Shown here: positions 21,649 through 62,452 of the stretch, in pieces
Numbering within the stretch: position 1 is the first letter of the stretch
How the letters are laid out: each line of letters starts with the position of its first letter
NCBI RefSeq assembly: GCF_037176765.1
Contig: NC_090022.1
Location: forward strand, 77,935,209 to 77,999,208
Reading direction: 5' to 3'
DNA length: 64,000 nt
From: Anolis sagrei
Lineage: Eukaryota > Chordata > Lepidosauria > Squamata > Anolidae
The notes under the pieces: generated by a model
Seen by the model: the letters and a program-made list of their open reading frames with translations, nothing else
What the model was told of the DNA's origin: nothing
Database searches by the model: none
Made by a program: the position numbers and the translations under genes

Positions 21649-21903
21649 CCCCGGTGGCGCAGTGGGTCAAACCCTTGTGCCGGCAGGACTGAAGACCGAC
21701 AAGTCGCAGGTTCGAATCCGTGGAGAGCGCGGATGAGCTCCCTCTGTCAGCTCCGGCTCCCCATGCGGTGACAAGAGAGGAGCCTCCCACAAGGATGGGA
21801 AAACATCAAAAGCATCCGGGCGTCCCCTGGGCAAAGGCCAATTCTCTAACACCAGAAGCAAGTTGCAGTTTCTCAAGTCGCTCCTGACACGAGAAAAAAA
21901 AAG
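21649..21903 (+). mobile_element. Full-length tRNA-derived SINE in the SNCB 5' flank
   Basis: Begins AGGAGCCCCCGGTGGCGCAG. It has B box GGTTCGAATCC at 21709-21719, body GCGCGGATGAGCTCCCTC and CATCCGGGCGTCCCCTGGGC, and ends CTCCTGACACGAGAAAAAAAAA. It is among the least worn SINE copies in the window. Its internal pol III boxes lie only a few hundred bases upstream of the likely SNCB first exon. Confidence 0.9.
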
Positions 21904-22149
21904 GGGGAGGGGGTCAACCGAGGCGCGCCTCCCGGCCACCTGTCCCTTGGCTCCAGGCCCCAGAAGCCCGGCTTCCCTCCCCCCAAACCTCCTGTAGCCG
22001 GGCGGGGGGGGGGGGGGCACTCCGTGAGGCCTCCGCCTTGGCTGCTGCATCCTCATCCGGGCGCGGGTGCGGAGGGAAGGAAGGGGGGGGCGTTGCGTTG
22101 CGCGCGGGGCGCGGATGGCGCGATGATGACATCCCTGGGCGGGCGGGTC

Positions 22150-22436
22150 CAGGGCGCGCGGAGGAGGAGGAGGAGGAGGAGGCGGCGGGGATAGAGGCAC
22201 CGGGAGCGCGGCTGGGCGAAGCAGGCGCCGCCGTCTCCGCTCCTCCGTCCGTCCGTCCGTCCTTCCGCCCGTCCACCCTGCCCTCCATGGCCGAGCGGGC
22301 TTGAGCCCCCGCAGCGCCCGCCTCTCCTCCTCTCCTCTCCTCTCCTCCTCTCCTCTCCTCCCGCCCTTTCGGCCCGGAATGCTCTGAAGCCCCCGGTGGA
22401 GACGCAGCCCAGTCCAGCGCTTATCGCCCATCGCAG
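22150..22436 (+). other. SNCB: Probable 5' non-coding first exon of SNCB
   Basis: A consensus donor CATCGCAG|GTGAGC at 22436/22437 closes a GC-rich stretch, and the start-codon exon has an acceptor about 900 bases on. A non-coding first exon is usual in synuclein genes. The 5' edge is a guess without transcript data. Confidence 0.5.
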
Positions 22437-22440
22437 GTGA

Positions 22441-51635
<29,195 letters not shown>

Positions 51636-52367
51636 TGGCCATCCCCATTCCCGACACTTCCACCAGCAGCACAATAACAATAACGACCCTCCCTCTCCCA
51701 ACCCTCCTCCACCTCTCCAAAGAAAGGCCTTGACACAGATGGTGACGGAGAGGAGCCCCCACACCCCATACTGTCATGAGTTCTTCCTCCAGTTCTGCTC
51801 CAAGGGACCTCATCGGGATCTGTGTTTTATGTATCGTGGTCTTTAGCGTTAAGAGAAACCAAGAATTTTGAAGACAAACCCTGGCCGCAGTGGTTTGTGT
51901 GTGCGCGCCTTTGTGAGCCCAGCCTTACTGCCCTGTCTCCCTCCCAGCGCAGTAAGGCCCGGCTTCCCCGTGTCTGTAAGAAGCATGTTGTATCTTCTCC
52001 GTTTTAAAGCAGAGCATTCCATCACCTCGGCTGGGACCCCACGCTGGGCCTGCTGTACATTTGCTTGCACGTGAATCACGCCAGCTCCGCTCCATTACCA
52101 TTGGTGGAACTTTTTTTTATATTCTGAATGGATTGTTTACGCCTTTGTGACCTCTCCCTTTCCTGACTCCCTTGGTCTTGTAACAGAGACTCCCTGATTT
52201 TGACAGTGCAGAAGTTGTGTCTGTGTATCCCAAACAAAAGGAGTGCCCTCCCTCTCCTGCCCCCAGCGCTCTGTGTTGTGACTGTGGCATGGATATATAC
52301 CTCCCACTGTCGCTGTGTGTGCAATCCTGGGGCAGCTGCCAGTGACACAACTGCCCCTGTGTCCATG

Positions 52368-52373
52368 AATAAA
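52368..52373 (+). terminator. SNCB poly(A) signal
   Basis: AATAAA in CCATGAATAAAGCC, followed within 25 bases by T/G-rich CTTCTCTGTAGTTGCTTGTC, the usual layout of a cleavage site. Confidence 0.8.
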
Positions 52374-52394
52374 GCCAACTCTTCTCTGTAGTTG

Positions 52395-53920
52395 CTTGTC
52401 TGCTTTCACATGGTTCACAAGTCAAAAGAGGATCATTGCTTTGTGTTGTGAATAAGGCAGCTTTTATGGGTTGGCTGTCCTGCAGCTATTAGCTTTTCAG
52501 GGGCCTGAGGCAGTGTAACTAGTACTTCCTAGGGATAATTGCTTTTGGCAAAGAAAATGTAAACTGCTGCAACACAAGTAATGTTTCTTCTTCATAACAA
52601 TGGACTAATAAAAAAAGCAGAAGAAAATTCCTTTTATACTAGTTGCAAAGAAACAGGCCACTTCAGCAGCTTGCCACCTATTGCCATCTGTGTAACAAGC
52701 TAGAAATCACAGAAACAAACTGAAAATAGAACTGGTATCTATCATACCTTTATCATATCATACCTTTATCATACCAAGCTATAATTTAGTCATACATGGA
52801 ATGATATATCCATTACAAAAGGGAAAATTTGCTGGAAGGATAAGCAAAATTATCAATGGCTTAAATAATTTTTCCCTGTATTAACCTCTGGAGGTTTTTA
52901 AAGAGAAAAGTGGGTAAAAGATAAGGGATATGATCAATGTTTATAAAAGTATACATGGTGAAGGGAAAGTAGGTACAATATTTTGTTTTTTCAGTTATGA
53001 AACTAGAAGCCAGGTCTTCCAATGAAGCCAACTGGAGCAGACTCAAGCCAGATAAAATGAAACACACAGTACATAGATCATGTATGGAATTCCTTTACCA
53101 CAAAGGTTGGTTATGGCATCTATTCTGCAGAACCTTTGGGACAAATTCACGTGTGACATTGGTCTTGGAGACAACATGCTGCCTCTAAGGGCAGAAGCCT
53201 CCAAATTATGACTGGCTAGGTGTTACTGCACTCAATCCCTGGGAGATTTCCAGTGGCCTCTATTGGCGTCTGTGAAAAACATGATGCTATCTTGGTTTAT
53301 AATTGGCCAATCGGTTGTAAATCACTAAGATATGTGACAATGCCATGTAGTTATTATTGTGAATTAATACAAACAAATGCACATTCAACCTCCATGCACT
53401 GATATAAAAAATACAGCTTCTCAGCCTTTCATAACATGAAATGCAGTACGTGAGGTAAATGGAGACAGCATGTACAAGTGTAGCTGAATGATCACTCTCT
53501 GTATGTTCGGAAAAAGAAGAAAATGCCCACTCAACAGCTGTTCTTATGAGAGCCTGCAAAGAAAAGAAGAAGTGATGTACCCTATAGTTCTGAAAATGAG
53601 AAAGCTTAGCACAACAGATTTGCTGAATATATAATGATTGGGTATGAACTCTCATCAGTGACTGTTCATCTGAACTAAACTGCCCCTCCAGGATCACCAC
53701 TATGGCTTCAAGAATCATTAGAAAATATCTGTCACCACTAATTTTCACATTATTTGTAGCATATATGGCTAATTTTTGTGCTTTTAGTTACAAGTCTTTG
53801 AAAAAAAAACTGGCACCAACCTTTCATCTATTTTCATTACAACATTGCTGCCTTCTGGACAAAGCATTCCTCAGCCCTTACAGCATTGCCCACTTTTCAT
53901 CCTCATTTTTATATGCTCTT
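52395..53920. other. Intergenic DNA downstream of SNCB
   Basis: A small direct repeat (TATCATACCTTTATCAT units) lies at 52,738-52,775. A minus-strand open frame of 153 codons at 53,287-53,748 shows no family resemblance and is not called. Confidence 0.4.
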
Positions 53921-53927
53921 GCCTACA

Positions 53928-54105
53928 TGTTGTTGGTGTCAAGTCATTCTTAACTTATGGAAATCCTAAGGTAACACAATGACGGTTTTCTTGGCAAATT
54001 TGATCAGAGGGAGTTGCCTTTGCTTTGCTTTGAGATGAGGGCAAGACTTACTAAGGTATCCAGATTCATAGTCCAGTGCTCAAACTACTACAACACTCTG
54101 GTTCT
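53928..54105 (-). mobile_element. Old tRNA-derived SINE (ACAACAAC tail family)
   Basis: TGTTGGTGTCAAGTCATTC, GGTTTTCTTGGCAAATTTGA and GTGCTCAAACTACTACAACA on plus are the antisense of the family. Confidence 0.7.
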
Positions 54106-54529
54106 CCTCCTGCCTACATAGTAATATATAATTTTCACATCTTCTGTTGGAATAGCTTATTCGGATATTCTTTGTAAATACTATATGGATTGTTATGCTA
54201 ACATGCTGTGTAACTGTATATACTATTAATGCAGGTCTTTGCTGCACTTTCTAATAATCTGACATACACATCAAGGGCAGAGAGCTGGATTAACTCTGAA
54301 CCTCTTTAAAATAGAGATTTCATGTTATATCCTTTCAGTGTTCATAAATCCTGCTGCTGCAGAAATTTACATCAAGCTTTACTGCTACATTAAGAAGTTC
54401 TGAATTACCTCCCTGATTATCTGTACAGCTAAGGTCCTTAACTAGCAGCAAAATCCATTGCTTCAGAAATAGGTGTGAATTCATGTGCTTTGACTCAGGA
54501 AGTTCTTTATTTCACTCTCCATTACAAAA

Positions 54530-54735
54530 TACCCATGCACCCCCCACCCTTCAGCAGTTCCCCTCTAAGATCATCTATTAAAATAATGAATAAAACAGTC
54601 CCAAAATCGATCATCAAGAAATTTTGGGACCAGTTTCCTTTCTCCATTCATTATTTGTGCTGATAACACTTCCAGTTTGCTAATAACCAGTTTACTAATT
54701 TTTGGCTAGGAATGTCCAAAACATATTGAAGAAGA
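54530..54735 (-). mobile_element. Ancient CR1/L3-type LINE fragment
   Basis: AATAATGAATAAAACAGTCC, CCAGTTTCCTTTCTCCATTC and CTAATAACCAGTTTACTAAT follow, in antisense, the CR1 region upstream of the FADD box seen at 16.9-17.05 kb. Strongly diverged. Confidence 0.5.
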
Positions 54736-54739
54736 TTAT

Positions 54740-55445
54740 TGGAACTGGAAAATTCAGCCTCCCTTCAATGAAGACCCTTGATTCTGGGGAAGCTCACACT
54801 TCACTATGTGATAGGGATGATGGCACATGCAGTGTGTTAATAATATAAACAAGAGTTGGAAATGGTTGTGAAGGTGCCACAAGGAGTGATTAATTCAAAC
54901 ATTAGCTCACACTCAACAAGGATAAATGCAAAACAGATACTAGCACATCTTGTGTACCCAGACAAAAGGAAGCTACTATTGGATTACCATGTTGCTACAT
55001 TGCTTCTTTTACTCATTTTTGTCTTTGGCTGAATTCACATGGTTTATTCTCTCTTGTCCTCTAAAGGGTTTAATTAAGGTTAATTTAGGATGCTATGCTA
55101 ACATTTCAAAAGTCCGTATTGTGTTAAAATCTTTACCAAAACCTTTACCATATTAAAGCCCACATTGTGTTAAAATCTTTACCAAGCCAAACAAAAAGGT
55201 TTTCAAAGCTCACAAACCCCAATAAACATTTTTGCCATTTTTGAAGTAAAAAAGTTTTGGCACAGAGTGGTGGGGCTGAGGAATGCAAATCCCCAAAGTC
55301 CAATGGTACACCACAATATCAGGCAGTTACTTCCTCCTGTATTAAAAGAAAGCATCCCCTTTTAAAAGTGCTTCCCAGCCTCAATTGTCTAGATTGCAAT
55401 GGTAATTATTTCATATCAAAAGCATTACATAAATTAGTATAAAAC
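54740..55445. other. Intergenic DNA, no recognised feature
   Basis: Contains a near-duplicate pair of TGTGTTAAAATCTTTACCAA at about 55,117-55,185. Nothing else supported. Confidence 0.4.
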
Positions 55446-55449
55446 TGAT

Positions 55450-55620
55450 AAAAATAGAAGGAGCGCAGGGAGTTAAATATCTTTTGACCAAAAATGGGCA
55501 ACAGCAATGATATTGTCTGTAGCCTCCAACAATTTTTCCTTTGTACATGAGGCAGAGCATAGTGGACAGCATACAGATGCAGAGTTGTCTGTTCTGCTCC
55601 ACAGTCACACAAGGTGTGGG
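55450..55620 (-). mobile_element. Non-LTR retrotransposon C-terminal fragment
   Basis: CDCGAEQTT at the start and a frame ending FGQKIF match the ends of the 27.8-kb relative (CECGEEQTTDHLL ... YWSKDI), with more wear. Confidence 0.6.
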
Positions 55621-55624
55621 ATTC

Positions 55625-56503
55625 GTTTAGGTAGTAATAAATAACGGTAATAAAGGAAAGTCAAACTAAAGATATCTAGATTACTGTAGCATTAGGAGTA
55701 GACAAAGTCTATGTACTGGAAACAAGAGCAGCCATTCTGTATAACTTCACTAGAGTTATGTATAATTAGTGACTCTCTCTCTCTCTAAATGTAAACTCAC
55801 TCAAGAGGGCTGCCAATCCTAGCAAAGTCACTTCAGAAGATTGTTGGTAGGAGAGATTAAAAATGTTGCACTGCCATGGTGACTGGCTGTCAGCATAATG
55901 TTGGATGTAGATGTTGTATATAGATCAATCCAAGGGACTATTCCTCTTAAGCAAGATGGAGAGGCTGAGAAGTGTTAAAGCTCCAGTCGATCAAATTAGA
56001 CAGAGACCACCTCTGTATTCAAACATCAGCTCTAGCAACCCATAGATGAAGTCCCATCAGTCAGTGTACAGCGTTCCTAGCATACAAACCAAAAGCACCA
56101 AGCACAGCCAGTGGTGCTTCCTGACCAAACCACTTGCCAAACAGAAAGCATTGTCTTTCCAGAATGATTTCTATAGCATGACAGAGCAGTGATGCCCAAG
56201 GTGATGGAAAATGACATTTATCCCCAAAAAGGAAGGACAAATCACCAAAACACCAGCACTTTTCCAGCGATGCATTTCATAAATCTGCTGGAAAGCATCT
56301 TTCCTCCAGCTTTACAGAGGAACACTAAATAGACTCATGCTGAATGCTTTCAGAATTCAGTATGAGCTCAGCACACCTGCTGCCAACTAAAGATGCCCCG
56401 GGCTATTAAAACTTCACAAGCTTCGTGGACTGGTTAGCCAGATCTTTTGAAATCCATTTCTGTAAGGCTAGGGTGTTAAATTGATACCAAAGATCTCCAC
56501 TAG
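55625..56503. other. Intergenic DNA, no recognised feature
   Basis: No gene or repeat could be supported. Confidence 0.4.
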
Positions 56504-56511
56504 GTATCCAC

Positions 56512-58328
56512 TAGGGCTGTGCAAAATTTTCGTATCTCGTTGTAGGTCAGATCAAATTTGTTAATTTGTACTTACAACACGATATTCGATGCGCAGGCAA
56601 TGGCACCAAAAAATTAAGAATCGAAACTTTAGCCTAATATTTTTTTCATAAGTTGAGTAAACATCATAACTGTATGACACAGGTTTAATTCACAGAGCAA
56701 CCAAGGACTACTGGAAGGTGAAACCAAACGTGTTGCCCTGTCTCTTAGCCAATCAGGGCTGGGGGGGGAGAGGCGGAGCCATGGCCATTGCTCTTTAAAT
56801 TCCCCAGCACCTTGCCACACCTTCCACTTGTGCTTGGGAAGGGAGAAGAACTCCATGCTGGGTTAGCTTTCCAGGCAGGCAGACAGGAAGACATAGGGAA
56901 TAGGGTTGCACCGGAGAAAAGAGAGGAGACCCCATTAGCTGCTGCTTAGCTTATAGCTTACTGTAGCTGAGGCTGATTCTTTGCTCTGGAGAAAGAGGAG
57001 AAGTGAAGCATTGCACGCTGTCGAGGCACTGAGATAGGCACTGGCAGGCAGGGACTTGCTTATTCTTTTTTGGGGTGGATGGGCAGAATCTTTGAAAGTT
57101 ACTGCTTGAGCTACATTGCTCTTTGTGTGCTGTGTGTGCATAAAGCCAAAAACATTTTTTTCACCCAGCTATAACTTACCTTGACAGCACTTTCTAGCGC
57201 TAGTGTGATCTCTGCATTCATAATCCAAGCCCCAGGGGAGTGGTGGCATATAAATTCAAATAATAAATAAATAAATAAATAATCCAGCAAAAAGCACACA
57301 ACCTGTTGTTAAATCTGGCATGAGTTACTTTGGCTGCATTTTCAAGTGCTAGTGTGATCTCTGTGTGTGCATAATAAAACAAAATGGTGCCATGTCCCCA
57401 GGCAGACCAGGCACATCATTGAAGTGTCCTGGCTTATTTCCCTTTTTATTGAACAATGGCTTATGTTTGAGCTTTAAAAATTGTTCTTGAAATTCAGAAA
57501 TGGAAGACTCCCATTAGTTTAACAATTTTAACTATTTTTCTTGACACTGACAAAGTTTGGGCAGGGCAGGAGTAACACATCAAGCCATAAGAAAGTTTGG
57601 GATTTTGGCTGCCTCCCCTCTTGCTTTTCCTGCTCCTAGCCTTGGGATGGACTGAAGAGACCCCTCCAGAGAAGGAGGCAGAAGAAGAGGGGGCAAGGGC
57701 AGGAGCCAGGCCCTATCCAGAACACTTAGTTTGACAAACGTTCTGAAACTTGATGGGCTTGCTTGCAGTGGTAAATGTGTCCTGCAGTGGTAAATGTGTA
57801 TGTCCACAACCCCACCCCACTCCAGCCTGCCATAGCAGCTAAAAATATTTTTTCTTGACAAAAAATGCAAAAAATCCCCAAAAATCAGGAGATGTGCTAA
57901 TTTTTCTGAAACTTGGGGGAAATTATGTCCTGGTTATGTTGTGTAATTGTAGAGAAATTCCAAGACATCACTTCTGTAGTTTGCTTTTTTAAAAAAAGCA
58001 TTTTGGTAAAAAAACAACAAATTTCCCCAAAACTCAATAAATGAGTGAAACATTCTGAAACTTGGGGTGGGAGAGGGAGGATAATAGTGTTAAACATGTT
58101 CTATCACTGTTGCAAGTTTCACCCCAATAGCTCTAGATATGAGGGAGAAAGGAGCCCCAACCCCTTCCGCCCCACATGCGCAATTACTTTAACAAAATAG
58201 TAACAAAATGTCATTACTGTCATAATAATAATGAAATTTTTACTAACTATACTTTAGAAACAAAATGCCGGTACCCCTTACTTCTGTAATGACTTTTGAA
58301 ACATTGTTTTATTGATCGCATAGCCCTC
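56512..58328. mobile_element. 1.8-kb hAT-like non-autonomous element
   Basis: The left end TAGGGCTGTGCAAAATTTTC and right end GATCGCATAGCCCTC form short imperfect inverted repeats. Flanks GTATCCAC (56504-56511) and ATATCCAC (58329-58336) are an 8-bp duplication with one difference. The inside has CCAATCAGGGCTGGGGG, an AAATAAATAAAT microsatellite at about 57,263 and ACTTGGGGG motifs, but no transposase frame was recognised. The left end resembles the shorter 16.34-kb element. Confidence 0.7.
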
Positions 58329-58339
58329 ATATCCACTCT

Positions 58340-59960
58340 TATGTTCATGATTCCATTAGCAACAGATGTGTTAGGGAGAGTGCAATAAAGAACTAAGGTT
58401 ACATCTATGCCAGAAAGATTCACTGAATCAATTTTAACACAATTAAACAATTTTACTACGGTCATCTCATATCTAACCTATAAGGGGATCCTAAGGTTTT
58501 CTAAATTATTAAATGCATGGTTCAATCACAATCCTGCCCATCCTGCCAACCTAGGAGGTAGGTTAAAAATGCACGAAACCATGCATGCTGAAACAGCCCA
58601 TCCCCATTGGAAAACGGTAAAAAACAAAACAAAACCAACCCCTCATTTTCCAGTGAAATTATGACACTGCAAATCTATTCCAAGCAATATCCCACCTGCT
58701 CTCAGTAACAACTTGGTAGATATTTCTGCTCGTGAACAGCTTTTAACCTACTGAATGAAGGATGATATTGCCAACCTGCAAGCAAATCTGTGCAAATTAT
58801 GTGCTAGCATGGAGCATTGGCTCTCCATCACAGTGCAGCTAGAAGGAATATGCTCCAAATTGTACCTGGCCTGTGACATTCCCATTCATCACTATTTACA
58901 CCCCCCAAACCAGAAATGTTCATCTGGTGTAAGACAAAGGGAGTCATCATGGATCTACAACCTTGAGGAATGCCAAAAGAACCAGGCATTTATTATATAT
59001 GATAATTGCCTATTATAAATTACACCTCCTACTTTTAGATTTGTCTGGGATAGCACATTAGGTTAACAATGCCTTCAGGCAGACCAGCAAATCCATAGGG
59101 CTAATAATCTTTAAAACACTGCCAAATCAAAAAAGAAAAAGAAAACAGATCCCACAGTCAAGCCATGACTCTTTTCCAAACATCTTCATTGCTGCTTTGC
59201 TAGCATCCTTTACATTTAACCCAAGTCCCATATTTAGGTCTGTGCTGAAATTGAGCTTCCTCTTCCTTGTCACCTTTTTTAGAGGAGTTAAAACTACAAG
59301 GTGATTCAGGCACCTCTGACTCATGAGTCCACAAGAATAGCCCCCAATCAATAGGCAGAGGTGCTCATCAAAACGAGGTGACACCACACAAACAACAGAA
59401 AAATGGGCAGCTTGATTAGACTGAACCTACACAACGTTACATGGCATTGAATCTACAGGCATGTTCCACCAACACCTGTCATACCATTCCAACATGCACA
59501 TATGCAAGAAGTTAAATCCTGCACAAATGCTTCTTCATTTGGAATAGATTTGTAATGCTAGGAGAACACAACGAAATTGCAGATAGGAGGATCCTTGTCT
59601 ATCCAAGACTGACCCCTTCATTTCAAGAATCCTGTTAATATAGCACAGTAATTTTTGGCCTAGGAAAGGATTATTTTGAAAGGCTATTGCACGGTAGTAG
59701 TTCTGGACATGAAAAAACAGTCTTAAGATAAAAGGTACAATGAAGAAATCCTTGGATGGCACATGACAGTGAACAAATGCTGCAGCCAAGGGTGTGTTAA
59801 CATGAGCCAGAATGTGAGCTCTGGTGGATGGGGTAGAGAAAACTTTATTCCCATCCCCCTCCACTATTACTACTTTGAGCCAGGTAACAAGTAGCAACAA
59901 GGCAGGCTTAACGTCATATATCTCACAGTAAAAAGCAGGGCATACTGTTGTCAAACATTA
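58340..59960. other. Intergenic DNA, no recognised feature
   Basis: Several open frames of 80-140 codons lack any family signal. No repeat was identified with confidence. Confidence 0.4.
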
Positions 59961-59962
59961 AG

Positions 59963-60118
59963 CGAGTGCATATGCTTTCAAGTCATTCATTGACTTAAAG
60001 TGAGCCCATTAATTCCATAGGGTTTTCTGGTATTCCTTGGTGATTTTCCAATCTAAGCAGTAACAGGTCTGATTCTGCTTACCTTCTACATTCAGATGGG
60101 ATCTGGTACTTTCAGGTT
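59963..60118 (-). mobile_element. Worn tRNA-derived SINE
   Basis: GAGTGCATATGCTTTCAAGT and AATTCCATAGGGTTTTCTGG resemble the antisense tail and body of the ACAACAAC-tail family. The head is poor. Confidence 0.45.
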
Positions 60119-60828
60119 ATGTAGCCTGCCTAGTCAACACACTGCTCAATGCAAATGTACTCTGAAAAGCACAGTATCTCAGGCAACAATCACCTTTACT
60201 GCTGTATAAGAAAAGGCTTAAATTCAGGGAAGGCAGAGGAAGGGGGTGTAATGGGATGTTTGGAAGAATGTACTGCAATATAAATATAATGCAAGGAATG
60301 AAATCCATGCTAAGCCTCAGACCCCCATCTTTATGGCATGTAGAAGTAAAATAGATTTACTTGTAATTGGGGTTCTCTTCTGTGAAAGATGTCACCAAGG
60401 AGATGTAAGGGCACTACCAGCACAGTTCAAGAATCAAAGAATTTGGGCCAAAAGCTGTTACTTATGCAAAACATTTGAAACAAGGGACAGCAGGTTATCT
60501 CAAACACAAAAAAAGGCAGATCCATACTGAACAAAACGAAGAATAAGAGACAGCATTTCATTGGATACTTAATTTTAACAATTACATGGCAATTTAGCAA
60601 AGTAGCAGCATCTTTGGACTGATGGCACCATCTGCAGACATAAAGAAATAACTGCTTAAATATAGCTTACCACCGTGCAACAAGGATATCAGGCACAGGA
60701 AAAGGGTGAAGGAGTTATAAACAAAAGAGAAAAGCTGCAAGGTTCCACAGCGACACCTAGAGCTCACTTTCTTATGGCAATTTTTCTTCTTTTCTCTGTA
60801 GTCAATAGATGGACGTAGGCAGGTAGGC

Positions 60829-60945
60829 TCAGTAAGTGAAACTTGATTCACTGTAAACTTTAAATACCTTTTCTAAGGCACACACGTATGCTGCAGTTCT
60901 TTGGTCCAAACCTAGGTTGTACTTTGTGGCTGTGCTCATGATTTG
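60829..60945 (-). CDS. GLUD1-like last coding exon
   Basis: The acceptor is GTAG. Encodes [20 protein letters not shown], then [18 protein letters not shown] and TGA at 60829-60831. The first part is near identical to GLUD1; the last dozen residues drift. Confidence 0.93.
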   Translation of the reverse strand, partial: QIMSTATKYNLGLDQRTAAYVCALEKVFKVYSESSFTY

Positions 60946-61758
60946 CTACAAAAACAAGACAAAAACATAAGGATTCGAAAGAATTGGGCTGTGACACCAC
61001 TATAAGTGACTGGGCCATTTTGATCGTGCTATAAAAGTTATTACAACAGCAAACAAAAAAAGATTGGCAAGAAGTCAGGAGTTTCCACTATGTGATATTA
61101 AGGACTTGGCAAGAAACATTTTTTAAAAATGGAGTGTGTGTGTGAGAGTGAGTAAGTGAGAGAGAGAGAGAGCGAGAGCACAGAAATACATATCAAAGGC
61201 ACCTACCCTGGCTGAACGTTCCATGGTGAAAGCCAAGCCTGAGTGCACAATATCTTTCTCTGAAGCACCCTATACAAAATAAAGAAGTACAAGGAAAACA
61301 AGATATTTATATATTGATCATCAACTGAGAACCATGAAATTCAAAGCGAACACTACTGTCAGCCAACCCCACACCCTCAATATTGCTATGAGGATAAAAC
61401 AAGACGATCACATGTGTACTGTCTTCACATGGAAACAGGCAGGAAAAAGGAGTAAATAGAAAGACTTTCAACAAGATGTTGCCCCCCACTCCCCAAAAGG
61501 AAGAAAGGAAAGGAAAGGGTATTTCGGAATAATATGACTTACTGCCACTCTGGCTTGGAATTCTGGTGTGGGTACAATTGGGATTTCTCCACTGGTCTTC
61601 CCAAACTTTTTCTCCAGACTTTGCTGCACTGACATCAAGAGGTGGTAGTTGGAGTCACGTTCATACTTGAAAGTGAGACGTCCATAGCTGACATGGTTCA
61701 GATTCTTCAGCCATTCAAAGAAGGAGACTGTCACTCCACCTGCATTTATGTACAAATC
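60829..61758 (-). CDS. Glutamate dehydrogenase, GLUD1-like paralogue (last three coding exons; 5' part beyond window)
   Basis: Mitochondrial NAD(P)-dependent glutamate dehydrogenase interconverts glutamate and 2-oxoglutarate plus ammonia. The minus-strand exons 61543-61758, 61207-61269 and 60829-60945 join in phase 0 and give about 131 residues of the C-terminus. They read [40 protein letters not shown], then the regulatory antenna region [20 protein letters not shown] and [11 protein letters not shown], and the pivot helix MERSARQIM. The end [13 protein letters not shown] differs from the very constant vertebrate GLUD1 end VYNEAGVTFT, which suggests a paralogue. The gene is tail to tail with SNCB. 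Splice sites and frame are intact in what is visible. Confidence 0.93.
61207..61269 (-). CDS. GLUD1-like penultimate coding exon
   Basis: A 63-nt, 21-codon exon reading [11 protein letters not shown] and [10 protein letters not shown]. The acceptor is TATAG and the donor GTAGGT. Part of the antenna and pivot helix. Confidence 0.93.
61543..61758 (-). CDS. GLUD1-like antepenultimate coding exon
   Basis: A 216-nt, 72-codon exon. The acceptor is TTTTTGGTCAG and the donor GTAAGT. Carries the [15 protein letters not shown] stretch and most of the antenna. Confidence 0.95.
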
Positions 61759-62138
61759 CTGACCAAAAATAGTGAAGTAGTTCTAGTTAACTCCTAATAG
61801 GAAGCTGTAGGAACATAATAACATATATCAAGAGAGTCTCATGTATTCCTCTGCCAACATTTTCTATCACTATTGCTGTCATCATGCATCATCATTATCT
61901 TTATACCCCACCTTTGAACAAATTGATACTAATTTTTCCTTTATTGTAGCCCACTTTAACTACCATATCAAAATCCCATGGAATCTTGGGATTTGCAGTG
62001 TGCGTATAGGAAGGGGATTTCAAAATTCCCAGCCGGAGTCTTCTGTTGCCTCTGACCAAACTGAAACCCTATGATTCCAGAAACTACAGCTATGGCAGTG
62101 TAGTACAACTCTCGCATGGTGTGAAAGAACCCTCAGAG

Positions 62139-62273
62139 CAGTGGTTCTCAACCTGTGGGTCCCCAGATGTTTTGGCTTTCAACTCTCAGGAATCCTAACA
62201 GCTGGTAAACTGGCTGGGATTTCTGGGAGTTGTAGGCCAAAACACCTGGAGACCCACAGGTTGAGAACCACTG
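62139..62273. mobile_element. 135-bp hAT-like palindromic MITE
   Basis: CAGTGGTTCTCAACCTGTGG to CACAGGTTGAGAACCACTG; flanks CCTCAGAG (62131-62138) and CCTCACAG (62274-62281). In an intron of the GLUD1-like gene. Confidence 0.92.
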
Positions 62274-62361
62274 CCTCACAGAAAAGCATTTGACTGCTGA
62301 AGCAACAATCTGAGATATTATCTGTACATCTATGTTGAAAGAGCATCCCAAATTTGTTGTT

Positions 62362-62452
62362 CCTATGTTGTACACCGCTGTGAGTCGCCCCTGGGCTGAG
62401 AACAGCGGTATATAAGCAAAGTAAATAAATAAATAAATAAATAAATAAATTG
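62362..62452 (+). mobile_element. LINE 3' end with (AAAT)n
   Basis: TGTACACCGCTGTGAGTCGC, GAGAACAGCGGTATATAAGC and an AAATAAAT run mark the 3' end of an L2/CR1-type LINE. The CGCTGTGAGTCGCCC wording differs from the other copies, so it is another subfamily. Confidence 0.7.

Noticed and set aside
53287-53748. Minus-strand frame of 153 codons downstream of SNCB
   Set aside because: No recognisable domain, no splice context, ordinary intergenic composition.
59535-59954. Minus-strand frame of 139 codons next to the GLUD1-like gene
   Set aside because: It lies beyond the GLUD stop and does not look like any exon of that gene or a neighbour I know.
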